Shown here in pieces: positions 43,300-52,035 of a DNA stretch of 55,579 nucleotides; within the stretch, counting starts at the first letter, position 1; each line of letters starts with the position of its first letter. The DNA is from Aeromonas piscicola (GTDB lineage: Bacteria; Pseudomonadota; Gammaproteobacteria; Enterobacterales; Aeromonadaceae). A model generated the notes under the pieces. That model was not told the origin of the DNA and did no database searches. It saw only the letters and a program-made list of their open reading frames with translations. Where the stretch lies: contig NZ_CDBL01000087.1 in the NCBI RefSeq assembly GCF_000820005.1, forward strand, positions 1-55,579. The letters run 5' to 3'. The translations under genes and the position numbers were made by a program.

Positions 43300-43587
43300 T
43301 TAGAGGGCGCCCAGTTCGCGCAGGGCGGTGGAGAGCTTCTCTTTCATCGCGGCCTTGTCGACCATGTTGTCCAGCGACACCAGACGGCCGTTGACGCCCA
43401 TGGATTGCAACTGCTCGGCGATGTCGCGGGTGGCGACAAACATCTCGGCGGTTTCACTACCGGCGGAGGCCAGATCGCGGTGATCCACTTCGGCGGTGAC
43501 GGCCAGCTCTTTCAGGATGCTCTTGATGCTCATTTCCATCATCAGGCTGGTGCCCAGACCGTGACCACATACAACCAGAATTTTCAT
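43300..43587 (-). CDS. ulaB: PTS IIB component, ascorbate/lactose type
   Basis: 95 aa with the phosphocysteine loop at the N-terminus, VVCGHGLGTSLMM (Cys8). It accepts phosphate from IIA and passes it to the sugar at IIC. Between IIA and IIC genes in one operon. Confidence 0.88.
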   Translation of the reverse strand: MKILVVCGHGLGTSLMMEMSIKSILKELAVTAEVDHRDLASAGSETAEMFVATRDIAEQLQSMGVNGRLVSLDNMVDKAAMKEKLSTALRELGAL

Positions 43588-43622
43588 TGTCTCTTCCTCT
43601 GTCAGGTGCGCCTTGGCGCAGA

Positions 43623-44066
43623 TCAGTAGCGCGCCAGAACGCGCAAGATGTCGTCTTTGGTGTCGGCCGCAATGATGGCCGCCACATCCTCTTCATTCAT
43701 AAACAGCTCGGCCAGCTGGGCTATGGTCTCCACGTGGGAGTTGCTGTCACTGGCCGCCAGGGTGATCAGCAGCTGGATCGGATCGTTGCCTTCGGAATCG
43801 AAGTTGACCCCCTGCTTGATGACTGTCAGCCCCAGACCCAAGCGGTTAACCCCATCCTCGGGGCGAGCGTGTGGCATCGCCAGACCGGGGCCCAGTACGT
43901 AGTAGGGGCCGAGCTCTTCATGAGAGCGAAACAGCGCCGCCACGTAGGAGGGCTCGATGGTGCCGTTGGCCAGCAGGGGCGCCGTCGCCAGCTCGATGGC
44001 GTGGCGCCAGTCGCGGGCGGCGGGTTCGATGCGGATGACATCCTCGGTCAGCAGTTGAGTCAGCAT
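43623..44066 (-). CDS. ulaC: PTS IIA component (fructose/mannitol-like, UlaC type)
   Basis: 147 aa from ATG 44066; ATG 44108 in frame is an alternative. The active-site His is in GLAMPHARPEDGV. Homologous to the IIA-Mtl/Fru fold used by ascorbate systems. First gene of the operon, behind a triple operator. Confidence 0.85.
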   Translation of the reverse strand: MLTQLLTEDVIRIEPAARDWRHAIELATAPLLANGTIEPSYVAALFRSHEELGPYYVLGPGLAMPHARPEDGVNRLGLGLTVIKQGVNFDSEGNDPIQLLITLAASDSNSHVETIAQLAELFMNEEDVAAIIAADTKDDILRVLARY

Positions 44067-44142
44067 GGTGGTGATCCGGCTAGTTAAGATGGGGGCCAAT
44101 CTAACCATCTTGCGGTGGTGAAACTGTGAGGGTGATCGCGAA

Positions 44143-44191
44143 AGTTAGCGCTATCTGATAGCGCTAACATGAAACTGTGATAGCGCTATCA
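44143..44191. promoter_or_regulatory. Three palindromic operators for the GntR-like regulator
   Basis: Three sites share an AGCGCT core at 44147-44152, 44160-44165 and 44182-44187. The first two form a perfect 12-base inverted repeat (GTTAGCGCTATC / GATAGCGCTAAC, 44144-44168). The third is the perfect 14-mer TGATAGCGCTATCA (44178-44191). The centres of the second and third are 22 bp apart, two helical turns. The sites lie between the divergent PTS operon and the LacI-family gene. Confidence 0.85.
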
Positions 44192-44319
44192 TTTATACCA
44201 TGAGTGGGATTCATCTTGCCCCTCCACTCGCTCAAAGGGGGTAAAATCCGGTTTGAGCAAATAGTCAGTGCTGCACTTTTGCCTTAAAGTGAGCACCCGT
44301 ATGTCGAGGAAGGGAAGGG

Positions 44320-45339
44320 ATGTCAGAAGCGAAGAAGCGCCGTAGCACGGGTCGGGTGACCCTCAACGATGTGGCCCAGCTGGCCGGCGTGGGGGCCATG
44401 ACGGTGTCCCGTGCCCTGCGCACCCCCGAGCTGGTGTCAGACAAGATGCGCGAGCGCATCGATGCCGCCGTGGATGAACTCGGCTACATTCCCAACCGGG
44501 CGGCGGGGGCGCTGGCCTCGGGTACCTCCCATGTCATTCTGGTGATAGTGCCAAGCCTGCTGGATCGAGCCAGTGCCGAACTGATGGCCGGGCTGCAACC
44601 TGTGTTGATGAAAGCCGGTTATCAGCTGGTGTTGGGAGACGCCCAACACCTGCGCCAGCAGAGCGAGCAGCTGGAGCATTTGCTGCAGTACAATCCGGCA
44701 GCCGTGATCGTGCTGGGCTGTCTTGAGTCGCCGGATGACAAATTGTTGTTGCGACAGAGTCGCTTGCCGGTGGTCGAGGTGGGTGCACTGGTGCCCCATC
44801 CCATGGGTATCTGTATAGGCGGCTCCAATCAAGATGCAGGCTATCGGCTGACTCGTCATATGATCGAGCGGGGTTACCGTAATATCGGTTTTCTCTGCGC
44901 CCGCCAGGAGCAGTGGATGCTGCAGCAGCGAATGCGCGGCTGGCAACAGGCGATGCTGGAGAGTTATCTCTCGCCAGATATGGTGATCAATACTTCGGAG
45001 GCTCCCAGTTTCAGCACAGGGGCTGCCATGCTGGGTGAGTTTCTGATGCGCTGGCCAGAGCTGGACGCGCTGATCTGCGTCAACGACGAGCTGGCAGCTG
45101 GCGTGCTGTTCGAGTGTCAACGTCGTCACCTGAACGTGCCCGGCAAGCTGGCCATAGCCGGTTTTGACGATTCCGATGTAGCGAAGGCCTGTTATCCAGC
45201 TCTGACATCGGTACATATTCCCTATCGCAAAATGGGCAGCATGGCTGCCGAGATTATCCTGCGCAAGCTGGCCGGCGAGGAACTGCAAGAGTGTACCCAG
45301 CTCCTCGAGTTTCAACTGCAAAAGCGCCAAAGCAGCTAA
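44320..45339 (+). CDS. LacI-family repressor, GntR (gluconate)-like
   Basis: 339 aa; ATG 44320 with GAGGAAGG upstream. The N-terminal LacI HTH and hinge are GRVTLNDVAQLAGVGAMTVS and RIDAAVDELGYIPNRAAGAL. A periplasmic-binding-like effector domain follows. It resembles E. coli GntR (MTVSRxLRxPE, DELGYIPNRA, AFECQR) more than UlaR, which is a DeoR-family protein. It probably represses the divergent PTS operon and itself through the operators at 44143-44191. Confidence 0.85.
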   Translation: MSEAKKRRSTGRVTLNDVAQLAGVGAMTVSRALRTPELVSDKMRERIDAAVDELGYIPNRAAGALASGTSHVILVIVPSLLDRASAELMAGLQPVLMKAGYQLVLGDAQHLRQQSEQLEHLLQYNPAAVIVLGCLESPDDKLLLRQSRLPVVEVGALVPHPMGICIGGSNQDAGYRLTRHMIERGYRNIGFLCARQEQWMLQQRMRGWQQAMLESYLSPDMVINTSEAPSFSTGAAMLGEFLMRWPELDALICVNDELAAGVLFECQRRHLNVPGKLAIAGFDDSDVAKACYPALTSVHIPYRKMGSMAAEIILRKLAGEELQECTQLLEFQLQKRQSS

Positions 45340-45371
45340 TTCCCGTTTCACACGTCATCAAAGAGGCAACC

Positions 45372-46352
45372 ATGTTCAAGGCTCTGTTACTGGAAAACCA
45401 AGACGGCAAGACTGTTCCAACCCTGACCCGGCTGGCCGAGAGCCAGTTGCCGGAAGGTGAAGTGCGGGTGGCGGTCACCTACAGTTCCATCAACTACAAG
45501 GATGGGCTGGCTATCACCGGCAAGGGCAAGATAGTGCGTCAGTGGCCGCTGGTGCCCGGTATCGACTTCGCCGGTACCGTGCTGGAATCGACCGATAGCC
45601 GCTATCAGATCGGTGACAAGGTGGTGCTGACCGGCTGGGGTGTGGGCGAAGGACACTGGGGCGGCATGGCCGAGCAGGCGCGGGTCAAGGCCGACTGGCT
45701 GGTGCCGCTGCCGGTCGGGCTGGATGAACGCCAGGCCATGTGCATCGGCACCGCCGGCCTCACCGCAATGCTCTGCGTGTTGGCGCTGGAGGAGGCGGGC
45801 GTCACCCCGCAGAGCGGCGAGATCCTGGTGACGGGCGCCGCGGGCGGGGTGGGTTCCACCGCCGTGGCCCTGCTGGCCGCGCTGGGTTATCAAGTCGCGG
45901 CTCTGACCGGCCGTCCCGAGGAGCAGGGAGCCATGCTGACCGCCCTCGGGGCCAGTCGCATAGTACCACGCAGCGAGCTGCTGGAGCCCGCCAAGCCGCT
46001 GGAGAAGCAGTTGTGGGCCGGGGCGATCGACACAGTCGGCAGCCAGGTGCTGGCCAAGCTGCTGGCCCAGATGAACTACGGCGGCGCCGTAGCCGCCTGC
46101 GGGCTGGCGGGCGGCTTCGATCTGCCGACCAGCGTGATGCCCTTCATCCTGCGCAACGTGCGGCTGCAGGGGGTCGATTCGGTGATGTGCCCGCTGACAC
46201 GTCGCCAGCTGGCGTGGCAGCGACTGGCGCGGGATCTGCCCGCCAGCTTCTTCGAACAGGCGGTGACCGAGATAGCACTGGAGCAGGTGGTCGAGGCCGC
46301 CGAGGCCATCACGCTGGGCCGGATCGCGGGGCGCACCCTGGTCAAACTTTGA
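45372..46352 (+). CDS. acuI: Acrylyl-CoA reductase-like oxidoreductase (AcuI/YhdH)
   Basis: 326 aa from ATG 45372 (MFKALLLENQDGKTVPTLTR) with GAGGCAA upstream. It is a zinc-free medium-chain dehydrogenase/reductase with the NADPH loop VTGAAGGVGSTAVALLAALG and the YhdH-type INYKDGLAITGKGKIVRQWP. Members reduce acryloyl-CoA to propionyl-CoA, protecting cells from this electrophile. Its start is 32 bp after the regulator stop; cotranscription is possible. Confidence 0.92.
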   Translation: MFKALLLENQDGKTVPTLTRLAESQLPEGEVRVAVTYSSINYKDGLAITGKGKIVRQWPLVPGIDFAGTVLESTDSRYQIGDKVVLTGWGVGEGHWGGMAEQARVKADWLVPLPVGLDERQAMCIGTAGLTAMLCVLALEEAGVTPQSGEILVTGAAGGVGSTAVALLAALGYQVAALTGRPEEQGAMLTALGASRIVPRSELLEPAKPLEKQLWAGAIDTVGSQVLAKLLAQMNYGGAVAACGLAGGFDLPTSVMPFILRNVRLQGVDSVMCPLTRRQLAWQRLARDLPASFFEQAVTEIALEQVVEAAEAITLGRIAGRTLVKL

Positions 46353-46426
46353 TCCTGCCTTGACTGGCGAGCCCCATTTTTCTGGATAGACTTTGAGTGC
46401 GGGTGCACTATCCAAGGAGAATGAGC

Positions 46427-46549
46427 ATGGGTGGACACAAGCCGGATTACGATCTCGATGATGAATGGGAACCGGAATCCTGGGAAGAAGAGCTGGATGA
46501 ATGGGAAGACGAGAGCTGGCAGGACGATGACCCTCTCGACGACCAGTAG
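46427..46549 (+). CDS. Small highly acidic protein, 40 aa
   Basis: ATG 46427 has AAGGAG seven bases upstream; an in-frame ATG at 46421 is too close to it. The product is MGGHKPDYDLDDEWEPESWE followed by EELDEWEDESWQDDDPLDDQ: about half Asp/Glu, with four Trp in repeated W-acidic blocks. A strong terminator follows 17 bp after the stop, so it is a complete transcription unit. Unknown function. Confidence 0.75.
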   Translation: MGGHKPDYDLDDEWEPESWEEELDEWEDESWQDDDPLDDQ

Positions 46550-46565
46550 TCCACACATTGAGCAC

Positions 46566-46597
46566 ACAGGCGGGCCTTGGGGCCCGCCTGTTTTTTT
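46566..46597 (+). terminator. Terminator after the acidic protein gene
   Basis: ACAGGCGGGCC / GGCCCGCCTGT stem, TTGG loop, seven T. Confidence 0.92.
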
Positions 46598-46685
46598 GTG
46601 CGGCTCACAGGAATGGGGACGAGCGCTTGGTCGGCGGCGTCAGGCTGGCTAGAATGAACTGCCCAAACGACACTCAAGGATGATT

Positions 46686-47021
46686 ATGCGACTCTCTGTC
46701 ATAGTGTTTGCCGCCCTGCTGGGGGGCTGTGCCTCCCACTCGGATGATCCGTGCGAGAAGGTATGGAGCGAGGTGGGGGAGGCGGATGGCAAGCTGGGCT
46801 TCACCACGGAACGGGTCGAGTTTCACCAGACGCAGTGTGGCAAGAAGGTGGATGCCGAGCTGTGGAAGCAGGGGCACCAGAAAGGGCTGGCCTGGTATTG
46901 CCGGCCGGAGCACCTCTATCTGGCGGGCCGATCCGGTGGCGAATATCGCGGCGTCTGTCCCAACGACACACAGGCGCGCAGATTGTTCGAACAGGGGCGC
47001 CAGGGCTGGACCGATCAATAG
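46686..47021 (+). CDS. Lipoprotein, DUF2799-like
   Basis: 111 aa from ATG 46686 (AAGGA five bases upstream). The lipoprotein signal MRLSVIVFAALLGGCAS has its lipid-accepting Cys at about residue 17. Four more Cys in the mature part (DDPCEKVW, TQCGKK, WYCRPE, GVCPND) could form disulfides. The WYCRPEH...GGEYRGVCP pattern is typical of DUF2799. Role unknown; envelope location. Confidence 0.75.
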   Translation: MRLSVIVFAALLGGCASHSDDPCEKVWSEVGEADGKLGFTTERVEFHQTQCGKKVDAELWKQGHQKGLAWYCRPEHLYLAGRSGGEYRGVCPNDTQARRLFEQGRQGWTDQ

Positions 47022-47043
47022 CCGGCCGCGCGGATGACCTGCC

Positions 47044-47208
47044 TTACTCTTCTTTCAACCGCAGCGGCTGACACAGATAGCTCTTGTCATTGGCGCTGCG
47101 GGCGCACTTGCCACAGACAAACTTGGGTTTGCGCACTATCTTGCGCAGGGTCTTGAGATCGGTCGGGATCTCGCTGCGACGCCATTCACACAGGGTCTTG
47201 TTGCCCAT
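47044..47208 (-). CDS. Small Cys-containing protein, 54 aa
   Basis: Reads MGNKTLCEWRRSEIPTDLKT, then LRKIVRKPKFVCGKCARSAN, then DKSYLCQPLRLKEE. The four cysteines (one early, a CGKC pair, one late) suggest a zinc site, and the protein is basic. AGG precedes the ATG. Convergent with the lipoprotein gene. No family name recalled. Confidence 0.7.
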   Translation of the reverse strand: MGNKTLCEWRRSEIPTDLKTLRKIVRKPKFVCGKCARSANDKSYLCQPLRLKEE

Positions 47209-47268
47209 ACCGACTACCTCGACAGCTCAGTGGGGCCTAGTGTAATCAATTTTCATTTCGAACACAGC

Positions 47269-47296
47269 AATACGGCCACCCCTGGGTGGCCGTATT
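47269..47296 (-). terminator. Terminator-like hairpin after the FliL-like gene
   Basis: AATACGGCCACCC / GGGTGGCCGTATT, a perfect 13-bp stem with a two-base loop, without a strong T run. Confidence 0.6.
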
Positions 47297-47311
47297 GCTT
47301 GCCTGTGTCGG

Positions 47312-47743
47312 TTACTGGTAGAGGAACTTGGTGAAGATCAGCTCGCGCACCGCCTTCTTGCCGGTCTCTTTCACCAGCAGCTCGTTGGCCCGGGTCTGGC
47401 ACTCCTTGCGCAGTTCCTCGCGGTTCACCAGCGACTTGATCTGCTCGCCGGTCTTGCTGCCCATCAGGCGTATGATGGCGTCGCGGATCAGCGGGTCGTG
47501 CTGCTCCAGCAGCTTGAGATCGGCCTCGTTCTCGGCCATCAGCTCCACAGTGACCCGGATATAGCCGAGGGTTTTGCCATCGCTCAGGTAGTTGGTGATG
47601 ATGTCGGGATCCAGCAGGTGATAGAGGAAACCCGGCTTGGCGGCTTCGGCCCCTTCGGCGGGCGGCTCCTCCTCTGACGAGGCCTGCGCATGCAGGGCGC
47701 CACAGCTCAGTAACAACACCAGCAGAATTTTGAAGATCTTCAT
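47312..47743 (-). CDS. FliL-like protein
   Basis: 143 aa. It has a signal peptide or N-anchor (MKIFKILLVLLLSCGALHAQ), an acidic linker (SSEEEPPAEGAE), and a FliL-type domain (GYIRVTVELMAENEADLKLL, HDPLIRDAIIRLMGSKTGEQ, ending KKAVRELIFTKFLYQ). FliL associates with the flagellar stator; this copy lies outside flagellar genes, divergent from ubiC. The cleavable signal suggests a periplasmic form. Confidence 0.8.
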   Translation of the reverse strand: MKIFKILLVLLLSCGALHAQASSEEEPPAEGAEAAKPGFLYHLLDPDIITNYLSDGKTLGYIRVTVELMAENEADLKLLEQHDPLIRDAIIRLMGSKTGEQIKSLVNREELRKECQTRANELLVKETGKKAVRELIFTKFLYQ

Positions 47744-47888
47744 ATAGATGGCTCATCAGCGGCAGATACCCCATTTTTGATGTTGCCATCGGGGCCGTCA
47801 AGCACGGATGTTCTTACAATTCTCGATTGATTTACGGATAATAAACCGGATTTTAACCTGATAACGGAAATCTCTGGATGGTGAAGCT

Positions 47889-48425
47889 GTGAAGTCCGAG
47901 TTGACTGTTCCCTTCGTCCAGCTCGTCCCGTGGCGGGCTCCCGCAGAGTGTGAGCCGCCAGAGGCTCTGCGGCCCTGGTTGCTGGAGACCGACTCCATGA
48001 CCCGGCGCCTGCGTCGTCACAACCGTCACTTCTCGCTGCAACTGCTCGGCAATCGCAGCGTCGCCCTTGGCGCCGATGAGCAGCAGCTGGTGGCCGCCAA
48101 GCAACCCATGGGCCTGTGCCGCGAGGTGATACTGCATGGCGATGGGGGGCCGGCTGTGCTGGGCTGGACTCTGTTTGCCGAAGCCGCCCTGCAAGAGAGC
48201 GGGCTGCGCGAGCTGGGTGAACAGCCGTTGGGCGAGCGTATCTTCGGTGACGAGCCCGTGCGGCGCGATCACCTGCAACTGGCCTGTTTCGAGATTGCGA
48301 GCAATCCCTGGTGCCCGGCCGCCACCGTCTGGGGACGCCGTTCCCGTCTGTTTCTGGGGCAATGGCCACTGCTGGTCCATGAACTCTTCTTGCCCTCGCT
48401 GTCATCGAATAAGGAGCCGGAGTGA
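47889..48425 (+). CDS. ubiC: Chorismate pyruvate-lyase
   Basis: 178 aa from GTG 47889. It releases pyruvate from chorismate to give 4-hydroxybenzoate, the first ubiquinone-specific step. Family blocks LLETDSMTRRLRRH, CREVILHGDG, and the C-terminal WGRRSRLFLGQWPLLVHELFLP are clear. The stop overlaps the ubiA GTG by four bases, so the two are coupled. Confidence 0.95.
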   Translation: MKSELTVPFVQLVPWRAPAECEPPEALRPWLLETDSMTRRLRRHNRHFSLQLLGNRSVALGADEQQLVAAKQPMGLCREVILHGDGGPAVLGWTLFAEAALQESGLRELGEQPLGERIFGDEPVRRDHLQLACFEIASNPWCPAATVWGRRSRLFLGQWPLLVHELFLPSLSSNKEPE

Positions 48426-49285
48426 ATCTGTTAACCAAGGAGCGGGGACTGGCCTATGTGCAGTTGGCCCGCATCGACAAGCCCATCGGTACCCTGTTGC
48501 TGCTGTGGCCGACCCTGTGGGCACTCTGGCTGGCGGCCGATGGCCTGCCGGATCTCTGGACCCTGCTGGTGTTCGTGGTGGGGGTATTTCTGATGCGCTC
48601 CGCCGGCTGTGTCATCAACGACTACGCGGATCGCAACTTCGATGGCCATGTGAAGCGCACCGCCGGTCGGCCCCTGCCCACGGGCAAGGTCAAGCCGCGG
48701 GAGGTGCTGGCGCTGTTCACCATGCTGGCGCTCATCTCGTTCGGTCTGGTGCTGACCATGAACCCGCTCACCATAGGCCTGTCGTTCGCGGCCCTGCTGC
48801 TGGCGGTCTGCTACCCCTTCATGAAGCGCTACATTCCGATCCCCCAGCTGGTGCTCGGCATGGCCTTCTCCTGGTCCATTCCCATGGCCTATGCGGCCCA
48901 GGCCAACGCCTTGCCACTGGTGGCCTGGCTGGTGTTTCTCGCCAACCTGCTGTGGACCATCGCCTATGATACCCAGTATGCCATGGTGGACAGGGACGAT
49001 GACCTCAGGCTCGGCCTCAAGTCCAGCGCCATCCTGTTCGGTCGTCATGACAAGCGGATCATCGGGGTGCTGCAACTGGCCACTCTGCTGATCCTGCTGG
49101 CGGTGGGTCAACTGAGCGGGCTGGGCTCCAGCTACTACTGGTCGCTGCTGGCGGCGGCGGCGCTGTTTGTCTACCAGCAGCGGCTGATCCGGGAGCGGCA
49201 GCGGGAGGCCTGCTTCCAGGCCTTCCTCAACAACAACTATGTGGGCGCGCTGGTGTTTGCCGGGGTCGCGCTCAACTACCTGTGA
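48422..49285 (+). CDS. ubiA: 4-hydroxybenzoate polyprenyltransferase
   Basis: 287 aa integral membrane enzyme with eight or nine helices. Both Asp-rich motifs are present: NDYADRNFDGHVKRT and YDTQYAMVDRDDD. It attaches the polyprenyl tail to 4-hydroxybenzoate supplied by UbiC. GTG start at 48422. Confidence 0.97.
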   Translation: MNLLTKERGLAYVQLARIDKPIGTLLLLWPTLWALWLAADGLPDLWTLLVFVVGVFLMRSAGCVINDYADRNFDGHVKRTAGRPLPTGKVKPREVLALFTMLALISFGLVLTMNPLTIGLSFAALLLAVCYPFMKRYIPIPQLVLGMAFSWSIPMAYAAQANALPLVAWLVFLANLLWTIAYDTQYAMVDRDDDLRLGLKSSAILFGRHDKRIIGVLQLATLLILLAVGQLSGLGSSYYWSLLAAAALFVYQQRLIRERQREACFQAFLNNNYVGALVFAGVALNYL

Positions 49286-49352
49286 GCCGGCCGCGCTGAC
49301 GCGGGCGTCCGGGACGCTCACTATTCGGAGGCTGGGTCACCCTGCTGCCATG

Positions 49353-49381
49353 AAAAAGGCCGCATGCTGCGGCCTTTTTAT
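49353..49381. terminator. Bidirectional terminator between ubiA and plsB
   Basis: AAAAAGGCCGCA / TGCGGCCTTTTT stem with T tail between convergent genes. Confidence 0.88.
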
Positions 49382-49407
49382 TGCTCTGTGTCTGGCTCTT
49401 CTTGAGG

Positions 49408-51831
49408 TCAGAGCCGGTTGCCCGCCTGTATGGTACGGCGGATCTTGTTGCTCAGCAGCGGCACTATGTTGTCGGCCAGCGCCTGGAAGCGGCCCAGATC
49501 CGGTTTGCACTCGGGAGAGAGGTAGCCCTCCTTGCGCAGGGTGTGGATCAGGGTGCTGAACAGCTTCTGGTCGAAGAACTCGGGGGCATTGATGCCGTGC
49601 AGGGTGCCGAGGCGCTCCGCCATCATCAGGCCGTCCGCCTCCAGCTGCTCCGCCTCGACATGGGGCTGGGCCAGCACCCGGGTCAGCACTATGGCGTAGC
49701 GTTGCAGCGTCTCCTGAATGCTCTCGGCCAGCAGCAGCAGGCGCATCTGGTTGCCCGGATTGACCCAGTAGCCGCCATCCCGTGCCTCGACCAGTTGCTG
49801 GCGTTGCAGTTCGGCCAGCAGGGCATCGACCAGCTCGGGCAGCTCATCCTCTTCGTAGCGCAGGAACAGCTCCGTCTTGAGCAGCGGATAGATGTCGATG
49901 CAACGGGCGACTATCTCGCCGCGGGAGATTCCCTCGCAACGCTCGATCAGCGCCGCCACCAGGGAGGGCAGGGCGAACAGATGGAGTATGTTGTTGCGGT
50001 AGTAGGTCAGCAGGATCGCCTGATAGCGGTCCAGGCTGATGATCTGGCCCAGCTTGTCCTCGCTCACCTCGAACTTGTTGAGCTCCATCGCCTGATCCAG
50101 CAGTGTTTTGGCATCCTCATCCGGGATTGTGCTCTGGGGGCTGTAGGGCACCTGCTTGAGCAGGTCCAGATAGGTGTTGAGCTGTGCCTGCAGTTCATCG
50201 CGAGTCAGGGCGTGGCGTTCGGCGGCCAGCAGTGCCAGCGCGCTCAGGGTCAGGCCGTTGACGGCGGCGGCAGCGTTGATGCGGGTCATCAGCAGCTCGG
50301 CCAGCCGGGTGACTGTGGGTGCCATCCACTCGGGGCGCTCCTCCTGACCTATGTGGTCCTTCCACTCGGGCGCATGTTCATTGAGGTAGCTGTTGAGAGT
50401 CAGGGGTTCGCCGAAGTTGACGAAGCCGCGGCCATAGTTGCGCAGCTTGCGCAGTATGCCGAGCACCTGCAGAAAGCTCTCTTTCTCCTTGCGGCTGCCC
50501 TTGAGCTCGTTGTGATAGGTGTTCACCTCCATCACGTGCTCGTAGCCCAGATAGACGGGCACCAGGGTCACGGGTCTGTCCAGCCCGCGCATCATTGCCT
50601 GCAGTGTCATCGCCAGCATGCCTGTTTTGGGCGGCAGCAGACGACCGGTGCGGGAGCGCCCACCCTCGGTAAAAAATTCCACCGAATAGCCCTTGGCAAA
50701 CAGCAGGTTGAGGTATTCGCGGAATACAGTGCTGTAGAGCGGATTGCCCTTGAAGGTGCGGCGGATGAAGAAGGCACCGCCGTGGCGGAAGATGGGACCC
50801 GCCGGCCAGAAGTTGAGGTTGATGCCCGCCGCTATGTGGGGCGGCACCATCCCCTGGTGGTAGATGACGTAGGAGAGCAGCAGGTAGTCCATGTGGCTGC
50901 GATGGCAGGGCATATAGACGATCTCGTGCCCTTCTTGCGCCAGCTGGCGTACCTTCTCGGCGCCGTTGACCGAAAGGCCGCGATAGAGCTTGTTCCACAG
51001 CCAGCCGAGGAAGCTTTCACTGAGACGGATCAGCCGGTAGGAGAAATCGGAGGCGATCTCGTCCATGTAACCGTGGGCGCGCTTTTGCGCTTTCTCCAGG
51101 CTGATGCCGTCGCGCTGCGCCTCTTCCTCGATCGCCTGCTGGATCACGCGCGAATCCAGCAGTTGTTTGAACAACAGGCTGCGGTTCGGCAGCTTGGGGC
51201 CGGTGGCCGCCAGCTGCTGGCGGCTGAAGTGGGTGCGTGCCACCCGCGCCAGCTTGTGGGCGATAGCCTCGTCTGTGCCATGCTTGTCGGCCATCTGACG
51301 CAGGGAGAGCGGCGGGGAGAAGCGCACCAGGTTTTCGCGACCCTTGAGGATCACGATCAGCGCCTTCTTGAGGCGGTTCGGTGCCAAGCTGCTGATGATG
51401 TTCCAGCCGGAGGCTTCCTCGCCTTCCCGGCCGGGGGCGCGGCCCCAGAACAGAGTGACGGGCACCACCTGGATATCCAGTGCCGGATCCTGCTTGTGCA
51501 GATCCAGCAGCTGGTGGAACTCCTGCAGGAAGGGGAGCGGCTTGCTGCGCTTGCCAAACAGGGGAGGCGGACGGTCCAGACAGACGTAGCGCGGCAGCAA
51601 CTGGCCGTTCAGCTCCAGCGGCGTGAAGGGGCCGGGCAGGCCGAGATCCTCGCAGCACTGTTGCAGCGTCATCAGGTCGGTGATCGAGCTGGTTTTCAGG
51701 GCATAGACTATGGGTCTGGCCGGATCCAGCTTGAGCTCTGTGATGGGATTTTCCGGCAGGCTCTTGTGATTGACCAAGCCACTGACCGGCCATTGCAAGA
51801 TGGCTCTGGAAATCTTCTGTCCAAGGGACAT
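49408..51831 (-). CDS. plsB: Glycerol-3-phosphate acyltransferase
   Basis: 807 aa from ATG 51831 (MSLGQKISRAILQW), exactly the E. coli length. The catalytic HX4D motif HRSHMD lies in MPCHRSHMDYLLLSY, with the FFTEGGRSRTGRLLPPKTG and VTLVPVYLGYE acyltransferase blocks. It makes lysophosphatidate from glycerol-3-P and acyl-ACP/CoA at the inner membrane. Divergent from lexA, as in E. coli. Confidence 0.97.
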   Translation of the reverse strand: MSLGQKISRAILQWPVSGLVNHKSLPENPITELKLDPARPIVYALKTSSITDLMTLQQCCEDLGLPGPFTPLELNGQLLPRYVCLDRPPPLFGKRSKPLPFLQEFHQLLDLHKQDPALDIQVVPVTLFWGRAPGREGEEASGWNIISSLAPNRLKKALIVILKGRENLVRFSPPLSLRQMADKHGTDEAIAHKLARVARTHFSRQQLAATGPKLPNRSLLFKQLLDSRVIQQAIEEEAQRDGISLEKAQKRAHGYMDEIASDFSYRLIRLSESFLGWLWNKLYRGLSVNGAEKVRQLAQEGHEIVYMPCHRSHMDYLLLSYVIYHQGMVPPHIAAGINLNFWPAGPIFRHGGAFFIRRTFKGNPLYSTVFREYLNLLFAKGYSVEFFTEGGRSRTGRLLPPKTGMLAMTLQAMMRGLDRPVTLVPVYLGYEHVMEVNTYHNELKGSRKEKESFLQVLGILRKLRNYGRGFVNFGEPLTLNSYLNEHAPEWKDHIGQEERPEWMAPTVTRLAELLMTRINAAAAVNGLTLSALALLAAERHALTRDELQAQLNTYLDLLKQVPYSPQSTIPDEDAKTLLDQAMELNKFEVSEDKLGQIISLDRYQAILLTYYRNNILHLFALPSLVAALIERCEGISRGEIVARCIDIYPLLKTELFLRYEEDELPELVDALLAELQRQQLVEARDGGYWVNPGNQMRLLLLAESIQETLQRYAIVLTRVLAQPHVEAEQLEADGLMMAERLGTLHGINAPEFFDQKLFSTLIHTLRKEGYLSPECKPDLGRFQALADNIVPLLSNKIRRTIQAGNRL

Positions 51832-51988
51832 GTGCGTCTGCTCTCCGAAAAAATGCGGCGTGAGCATAGCAAATCACCGGCGCCTTGTCGCCGAGAGGTA
51901 CGATGAGTCGGCTGCGCAGGATCAAAACAAGGGTAAATGAGCGCCAGGCCATGACAAATGTCAGCTGCGCCTTGCCTTGGCCACAGCA

Positions 51989-52024
51989 CTGTATATACTG
52001 CCAGTGTGCTGTATAAAAAGACAG
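51989..52024 (+). promoter_or_regulatory. Two LexA (SOS) boxes
   Basis: Two CTG-N10-CAG sites lie at 51989-52004 (CTGTATATACTGCCAG) and 52009-52024 (CTGTATAAAAAGACAG), 20 bp apart and just upstream of lexA. Tandem boxes before lexA are the known autoregulatory arrangement. Confidence 0.93.
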
Positions 52025-52035
52025 GTGCCAATGTT

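Noticed and set aside
49381..51906. 841-codon plus-strand ORF opposite plsB
   Set aside because: Antisense shadow of a GC-rich gene; plsB is intact with catalytic motifs and full length.
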